DNA of 11,927 nt from Marinilabiliaceae bacterium UBA5213. Its GTDB lineage: Bacteria; Bacteroidota; Bacteroidia; Bacteroidales; Marinilabiliaceae. The notes beneath the pieces are model-generated. The model was given only the letters and a program-made list of their open reading frames with translations. It made no database searches and was not told the origin of the DNA. The stretch spans positions 1 through 11,927 of the forward strand of contig DHVH01000267.1 in NCBI GenBank assembly GCA_002412555.1, written 5' to 3'. Positions 6,877-11,927 of this stretch are shown here, in pieces (positions within the stretch are counted from its first letter, which is position 1; each line of letters opens with the position of its first letter). Both the position numbers and the translations under genes were made by a program.

Positions 6877-8589
6877 TCTATTACTGTTTTGGTCAGGATT
6901 CTTTTGTTTAGGCCATCCGAAACTATAACTATAATTTAGGGTAGCAGTAGCATGCTGAGTGGTGGAGGCGTTGTACTTTCGATGATTGTACGCAGTACTA
7001 AAACCAAACTGATGCAACTCCTTTAATTTATACGCGATATTTAAACGGGTGGTGGTAATGTTACCATTATTGGTACCATTGGTATAAGTACCATTCCATC
7101 CCATAGATAAATTACATGAAAGGCTCCTTTCAGGAAATGTTTTTCTTACCGACAAATTAGGTCCAAGAGATTCCATGATGCTTTCCGGAGCTTTATTTCT
7201 ACTATAATTCACGTTCAGTGAAAAGTTGAGATTTAAGTCCTTTAGTCCATACTGGTACCCGCCAGAACCATTCATAAAACGACTGCCGGCATTTTCCACT
7301 GCGCTGTTCTGAGTTTGGGTAGCTTGCTGAAAACCTGCATTAAGCATTAAGGCATGCGAGGTGGATTCTGTCTCAACAATTCGCCAGTTGGCACCCAAAT
7401 TAATGTTCTCATTAATTTGGGTAAAGCGCAGCGTATCCATCAATTCATACTCAGTCTGCGCAATTAATTCATCGATGAGCGGCCTGACATGCGTGTAATT
7501 ATAAAAATTGGAATATGAGAGGTTAAACATCAACTTTTCAGAAGGAATAATCCCTACTGCTATGCTGCTAATGGCATCACGCTGATCGCTATCTGCCAAA
7601 TTATTAAGGTTATTTTGTCGGATACCGGTGTTGGCAGTGAGGTTTACCCGACCAGCCAACATACTGGTGGAAAAGTTGATGGTATAGTTGATAAAATCAT
7701 TCACCGAATAATAGGCACCCAGTGTTTCATATCCTGGCTCAACATATTCCACCCCTGCCCCAACGCTTCCTATGCCCATATTGTAGGCCAGTTGCAACAA
7801 AGCAGCATGGTACTGCCGGGTGGCAGTACCATCAAAATTTGTAGAGGCGCTCAATCGCCGGTCGTTACTCAACGAACTGATGTGAAACTCCGAGACAAGC
7901 GAGAGTTTATTCATAGGTCGTAGTGACAGTCTGGTGCCAATGGTCACATTTTCCATTGGGGTAATGCCTAAAGAGTCAATGATATCAATCGGCTGATTCG
8001 TATCATCCTGCCCGTGAAATACCATCAGACTTATTTCTCCCTTTTCAAAAGTATAATCTCCTTTTAAACCTGTCCCCATTCGTCTGTAACGCGGCTCCAC
8101 GCCGCGCAGAGTATCCCCTTTGGATGCCCTTACCAACTCACCATGCATGGCACTTAAGCAAAACTTATCACCGGGTGCAATCTCAACCCCCACGCCCATA
8201 AAACTGTGTCCGCTTAAACTATAATTGGAGAAATTCATGGATGACCATCCCAAATGGAGCGTGGCCCATTTATAAGAGGGACTCAAAGCGAAACGATTGA
8301 AAGGCTGCGTATAAGTCCACTGCTCATTGGACCAGCTAAAGGTAAAAGGAATGCTCATACCATAAAAATTAGCTGTAAGGTTACCCGTAGCCACCAGTGA
8401 ATAGGGCTTGGTTCCAGGTTGCACATTGTTGCGCCACAACTGGTTTACAGAAACGCCCCCATTAATTCTTAATGGGTCGTCCTCTCCAATCCGGTCTAGC
8501 TGCTGGGCATTCACCATCCTATTTTGGCCTGCTAATAACATCATTACCATCTGTAACCAGAGTATATGCTTTTTATCAAAGAGATCCAC
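6874..8589 (-). CDS. Outer-membrane beta-barrel protein, partner of TANFOR/SprB-type proteins
   Basis: 571-aa outer-membrane protein. GTG at 8589 is the chosen start because a TAA lies eight codons upstream in frame and this start leaves a full signal peptide: KKH, then the hydrophobic ILWLQMVMMLLAG, with a cut near NA-QQ (residue 28). ATG codons a little further in would remove the charged n-region. The mature part begins INGGVSVNQLWRNN and alternates polar and aromatic residues in many amphipathic strands (LTANFYGMSIPFTFSWSN, FALSPSYKWATLHLGWSSM, LNFSLNVNYSRN), ending in a Tyr/Phe-rich strand LNYSYSFGW and a short polar tail. This N-terminal pattern is, from memory, a barrel type often found beside TANFOR or SprB-repeat genes in Bacteroidota. 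It lies 53 bp after the SprB-repeat gene and overlaps the toxin-like gene by 1 bp. A role as a surface anchor or passage partner is inferred from context. Confidence 0.8.
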   Translation of the reverse strand: MDLFDKKHILWLQMVMMLLAGQNRMVNAQQLDRIGEDDPLRINGGVSVNQLWRNNVQPGTKPYSLVATGNLTANFYGMSIPFTFSWSNEQWTYTQPFNRFALSPSYKWATLHLGWSSMNFSNYSLSGHSFMGVGVEIAPGDKFCLSAMHGELVRASKGDTLRGVEPRYRRMGTGLKGDYTFEKGEISLMVFHGQDDTNQPIDIIDSLGITPMENVTIGTRLSLRPMNKLSLVSEFHISSLSNDRRLSASTNFDGTATRQYHAALLQLAYNMGIGSVGAGVEYVEPGYETLGAYYSVNDFINYTINFSTSMLAGRVNLTANTGIRQNNLNNLADSDQRDAISSIAVGIIPSEKLMFNLSYSNFYNYTHVRPLIDELIAQTEYELMDTLRFTQINENINLGANWRIVETESTSHALMLNAGFQQATQTQNSAVENAGSRFMNGSGGYQYGLKDLNLNFSLNVNYSRNKAPESIMESLGPNLSVRKTFPERSLSCNLSMGWNGTYTNGTNNGNITTTRLNIAYKLKELHQFGFSTAYNHRKYNASTTQHATATLNYSYSFGWPKQKNPDQNSNR

Positions 8590-8642
8590 TCGTAAAAATT
8601 TGTTAAATTATTGCTCAAACATTATTTCTACATTCAATACGC

Positions 8643-11600
8643 CTAAAGGACAATTATTTTCTCCATCAATCGCTCGCCTCCCGATTCAACGAACAACACA
8701 AACTGTCCCACGCCACTGTGTATGAAAGACTCATTATACACCGACAATCCTTGTCTTTTACGTGTTTCGTATATCTGACCGGTATCAATGCGTACCAAAT
8801 AGAATGTAACAGCAGCTGCTTCATGCATTTTCAACTCTGCATTAAACTGCCCTTGACTTGGATTGGGACCAACATAGAGAGAGATCATATTACGCTGATG
8901 GTAAGTCGCGTCTCCATCTACATCAATTAATCCCGCAGCAGTAACCAATATGAATTTCCGCTGCTGGCCAATACACCCATCATCAGAAAAAGATGAAAGA
9001 GTAATTGGGAAAATCCCCTCCTGGTCGAAAATGATCTTTGTGAAATACTCTCCAGCTTCAACAATTCTGTGATTTCCCCCAATTTCCCACTCTATGGCTT
9101 TTGGTTTTGGTTGAGTAACTTCAACAATCAAAAGCGTATCACCCATAGGCACAGCAGATGTCATTAGGAAAGATGGGATCAACGGGGAACCTGATATTTC
9201 AACCTTGATGGAATCACTGCCAATACAATTATCTTCATCATTGACAATCACCAGATACTCTCCAGGCAATTCAGCGCTAAGGATGCTATCATTGTTCACG
9301 AAAGCTCCATCATAGTACCAACTTAGCTTTTGGAAGATGCCTGGGTTTAGAAAAACATGGTTACCATGGCATATTGCCCTGTCTTGCCCTAAATCGGGCA
9401 AAAGCTTACGCTTATATGCCAAATAGTATTCATCTGTTAACCAACAATCGTTATCATCCGTAACGGTGAAAACATAATTCCCTTCCGATAATCGGGAAAT
9501 TTCACGTTTGGTTTCACCCTGATTCCATAGGTATCGGTAATTCCCTTTGCCACCGCTTACCACCGTTCGAACATATCCATTTGCAACACCCAAACATAAA
9601 GGTTCATTATATGAAGCGATGATGCTCAAAGGATCCGGTTCATATATGGTAAAGCCCAAAGCATCTGAACAACCAAATTCATTTTGAACCAAAACAGAAT
9701 ACTCACCACCGGCATATCCCGAACTGCTTGGCCCAGAAGTTCCATCGGGCCACTGAATTGAATAGTGTTCACCATTGGTATTAATGGCAACGGTGGCCTC
9801 ACCATCGGCTAGTCCGGCGCACCTGACATCCTGAGTGGTCGTACCAGATATTTCCAAAACACTAACATCAAGCGAGAGCGTATCAAAACCAATGCAGTTA
9901 TCGGCATCCGTCACTTTGAGAAAATAAGCAGCGGGTTGATTAATCTCAATAAACCGGTTGCTGGAAGTGAAATCAATAGAGGCATGCCAATCAAATCTGG
10001 CATAATCACCTCCATCAAGCATCAGGGTATTATAATGACAAATGATGGTATCATTGCCTATAAAAGGTTCAATGGTTTGCTCGTAATCAAACCCAAAATC
10101 AAAACTAGACACACAATCATGGTTGTCCTTAATGACCACCTGATAATTGCCGGGATCAATGCTTCCCAGCAGGGGAGCTCTTGTTCCTTCATTCCATTCA
10201 TATTGATAAGGAGCGGTTCCTCCAGTACCTGCAAGACTGATAAGACCTTTAGCACCACCCAGACATAAAGGCTGAATTTGCTCAAGTACCTGATAAAACA
10301 AGCTATCAGGAGTCCCAACTTCAAAGGCTTCAGATACGTAGCAACCTTTTTCGTCCCAAACAGACAAACGATGCTCACCGGCGCTATAATTCCATGCCGA
10401 ATCTCCAAGCGTTTCAATGCCTTCCCCTCTCCAGGTAAGCCGATAGGGAGGATTGCCAAAAGAAATTTCTGCCTTGGCAGCGCCATCGGAATAACCGTAA
10501 CACGAAACCGGGTAAGTATCAATAGTAAGGATACTTAAATCGGTATTGTCATTTACATCAAAAGCAAACGGAACAATACAACCATGTTCATCCTGCACGT
10601 CAACTATATACCGTCCGGCATACAAATCCTCGATCGATGCAGTTGTGTACTCCGGTAAAATCTCTGTTAGAAATGACCCATCACTTTGCTCACGTTCCAT
10701 GAACCAGGTGTAGGATAAAATGCCCGTTCCCCCACTAAAGTCAGTAAATATGGCTCCCTCATCTTTTTGACAAGTAGATGGTTGCACGGTATATTCAGCA
10801 TCACGAACTATTTCGCTTGGCTGCGTAAGGGTGAAAGGGCCCGTAGATGTTGCACACCCTTTCGCATCTTTAACATAGACATAAAACTGACCAACCGGAA
10901 GCTGATTCACCACATGGCCTTCGTGCCAAATTTCACTATCTGAAGAAACAAAATACGCATTATTACCGCCGGTAATATCAACTGAAATAGTACCATCTGA
11001 GCCATTATAGCAACTTACATGCGTCAATTGGGCCTGTTCTGATACAGTCAAAACCTCTGGCTCTGACACTTCAAAGGATCTTTCAAATATAATTCCGGCA
11101 GCATCTCGTACGGCTAAGTCATACATGCCTGCGGACAATTGATCAACGCTAACTTGTGTAGAAAAAGCACTTCCCTCAAAACTAAATTCATAATCCCCCC
11201 AACCGCCTGTACCACTAAAATCCACCTTTCCGTCTGACAGTCCCTTGCATGACACCGAATCGACAAGCACCTCAAAACCCAATTCAAATTCTGGTTCTTC
11301 CATGCGAATTGACCGTACCATCCACTCCGAATCCCCTTCATAATGACAGCGGGCAGTATCTCTGAGCATAAACACGTAGTCGCCAGCTACCAAGTCCTCA
11401 AAAATCAAAGCGCCATCAGTCGTGCCGAACTGCAAGGGGCTTTCAGCTCCTTGCAAGGACCATGTATATTCATAATAGCCATTGCCTTTGGTAATTTCAA
11501 TAGAAACCTCTCCCGTATTAGCATACTTGGCCTTTATGTAATTTTGCTGGCTTGTAATTTCAACAAGCTCTGGTTCACCAATGGTAAAGTCATCATTGGC

Positions 11601-11927
11601 CATACAACCATTGGCATCAGTAACCTCAATGTTATAAGCACCTTGTAACAATTTATTATACTTCCAGTCTGCTCCACTATAGTTGGTAACATTTTCTTCA
11701 CCTCCTTCAGTGATAATTGCGTACCGCAAGCCATTACCCTGATAGACACCATTGGTGCTCACAACATCTACTTCTCCGTTATTGTAACCGGGACAAGTGG
11801 CATCCTTGGTGCGAATAACATCAACACTAAAGGGATCAGGCTGTGTAAGTGTGTGAATATCTAAGAATTGGTGCTCTACCTCTCGAGCATCTTTTACTGT
11901 TACAGAAAAAGTACCTTCTATTAGGTT
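8643..11927 (-). CDS. SprB-repeat surface protein with T9SS sorting domain, 5' end outside window
   Basis: Partial gene: the frame is open to base 11927, so 1094 residues are visible and the GTG at 11762 is internal, within a repeat. The protein is a chain of SprB-type repeats (family: the gliding adhesin SprB of Flavobacterium and many Bacteroidota surface proteins), each about 75-90 residues with 'C-x-G-x-x-DG', an aromatic strand, 'L-x-x-G-x-Y-x-V-x-V-x-D-x-x-GC' and a closing 'xEPE/xQP'. Two Ig-like domains of the 'LGxDxxIC...LxxG...W' type lie among them (around 9980-10060 and 9340-9400). A PKD-like region and a C-terminal T9SS sorting domain follow. The product should be exported by T9SS and displayed on the surface as an adhesin. 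It is the first visible gene of the operon, 53 bp before the barrel gene. The promoter and signal peptide lie outside the window. Confidence 0.9.
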   Translation of the reverse strand, partial: NLIEGTFSVTVKDAREVEHQFLDIHTLTQPDPFSVDVIRTKDATCPGYNNGEVDVVSTNGVYQGNGLRYAIITEGGEENVTNYSGADWKYNKLLQGAYNIEVTDANGCMANDDFTIGEPELVEITSQQNYIKAKYANTGEVSIEITKGNGYYEYTWSLQGAESPLQFGTTDGALIFEDLVAGDYVFMLRDTARCHYEGDSEWMVRSIRMEEPEFELGFEVLVDSVSCKGLSDGKVDFSGTGGWGDYEFSFEGSAFSTQVSVDQLSAGMYDLAVRDAAGIIFERSFEVSEPEVLTVSEQAQLTHVSCYNGSDGTISVDITGGNNAYFVSSDSEIWHEGHVVNQLPVGQFYVYVKDAKGCATSTGPFTLTQPSEIVRDAEYTVQPSTCQKDEGAIFTDFSGGTGILSYTWFMEREQSDGSFLTEILPEYTTASIEDLYAGRYIVDVQDEHGCIVPFAFDVNDNTDLSILTIDTYPVSCYGYSDGAAKAEISFGNPPYRLTWRGEGIETLGDSAWNYSAGEHRLSVWDEKGCYVSEAFEVGTPDSLFYQVLEQIQPLCLGGAKGLISLAGTGGTAPYQYEWNEGTRAPLLGSIDPGNYQVVIKDNHDCVSSFDFGFDYEQTIEPFIGNDTIICHYNTLMLDGGDYARFDWHASIDFTSSNRFIEINQPAAYFLKVTDADNCIGFDTLSLDVSVLEISGTTTQDVRCAGLADGEATVAINTNGEHYSIQWPDGTSGPSSSGYAGGEYSVLVQNEFGCSDALGFTIYEPDPLSIIASYNEPLCLGVANGYVRTVVSGGKGNYRYLWNQGETKREISRLSEGNYVFTVTDDNDCWLTDEYYLAYKRKLLPDLGQDRAICHGNHVFLNPGIFQKLSWYYDGAFVNNDSILSAELPGEYLVIVNDEDNCIGSDSIKVEISGSPLIPSFLMTSAVPMGDTLLIVEVTQPKPKAIEWEIGGNHRIVEAGEYFTKIIFDQEGIFPITLSSFSDDGCIGQQRKFILVTAAGLIDVDGDATYHQRNMISLYVGPNPSQGQFNAELKMHEAAAVTFYLVRIDTGQIYETRKRQGLSVYNESFIHSGVGQFVLFVESGGERLMEKIIVL
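8646..8879 (-). other. T9SS C-terminal sorting domain
   Basis: The last 78 residues begin LYVGPNPSQGQFNAEL, the 'YPNP-x-x-G-x-F' entry of type-A sorting domains. A strand with VTFYLVRIDTGQIYETR follows, then GVGQFVLFVESGG and the basic-hydrophobic end MEKIIVL. In known T9SS cargo this domain is recognised by the outer-membrane translocon and usually cut off on export. Confidence 0.82.
9550..11927 (-). repeat. Tandem SprB-type repeats in the surface protein
   Basis: Nine repeats and one cut by the edge can be traced at the protein level. Their Cys-Gly motif starts lie near 11795, 11545 (degenerate, no Cys), 11245, 11005, 10770, 10495, 10260, 9820 and 9590. Spacing is mostly 230-300 bases. Clear examples are VSCKGLSDGKVDFSGTGG, VSCYNGSDGTISVDITGG and VSCYGYSDGAAKAE. 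The units are strongly diverged, so this is an old domain array and not a recent DNA tandem repeat. Confidence 0.82.

Noticed and set aside
10058..10522. 154-aa minus-strand open frame
   Set aside because: It lies inside the SprB-repeat gene in another frame, and its translation has no domain pattern, whereas the overlapping frame shows clear repeats.
11741..11762. GTG at 11762 as the true start of the SprB-repeat gene
   Set aside because: The frame continues 55 codons to the window edge with repeat-like sequence (GTFSVTVKDA, TQPDPF, DATCPGYNNG), so this GTG is internal.
9550..11927. CRISPR array or DNA-level tandem repeats
   Set aside because: The periodicity is at protein-domain level only; the nucleotide sequences of the units are strongly diverged and there are no constant repeats with spacers.

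Overview
The window looks like Bacteroidota DNA, most like a gliding or T9SS-bearing Cytophagales-type organism. This rests on SprB-type repeats ending in a type 9 secretion (T9SS) C-terminal sorting domain, a TANFOR-type secreted protein, weak or absent Shine-Dalgarno sequences and moderate GC. The taxon is inferred from protein style only; no rRNA or other marker is present.

Layout. Bases 1-678 (+) hold the C-terminal part of a sodium:solute symporter cut by the window edge. Bases 749-1282 (-) hold a 177-aa cytoplasmic protein of unknown function with a phage-accessory look. Bases 1374-1514 (+) keep the tail of a decayed XRE-type regulator. From 1520 to the right edge, all genes are on the minus strand and almost touch, forming an apparent operon read right to left: a giant SprB-repeat surface protein (5' end outside the window, 8643-11927), an outer-membrane beta-barrel (6874-8589), a 1412-aa secreted multidomain protein (2636-6874) and a 368-aa secreted protein (1520-2626). 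Gaps are 53 bp, a 1-bp TAATG overlap and 9 bp.

How the genes may work together. The 1412-aa protein reads as a polymorphic toxin: signal peptide, TANFOR domain, Fn3 domain, a zincin-type metalloprotease module (HELAH with a met-turn-like MDY), a variable linker with an SH3-like segment, and a C-terminal papain-like/amidase-like domain (Cys1224, His1321). The last gene would encode its periplasmic immunity protein. The SprB-repeat protein would be the T9SS-exported surface adhesin, and the barrel a membrane partner. The GC content falls sharply near base 4140, just downstream of the zincin module, and stays low through the toxin tip and the immunity gene. That is the pattern expected when a toxin tip and its immunity gene are swapped together onto a conserved delivery scaffold. 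The toxin and immunity roles are inferred from architecture, not demonstrated.

I saw no tRNA, rRNA, CRISPR array, insertion sequence or riboswitch. The operon promoter must lie beyond the right edge.
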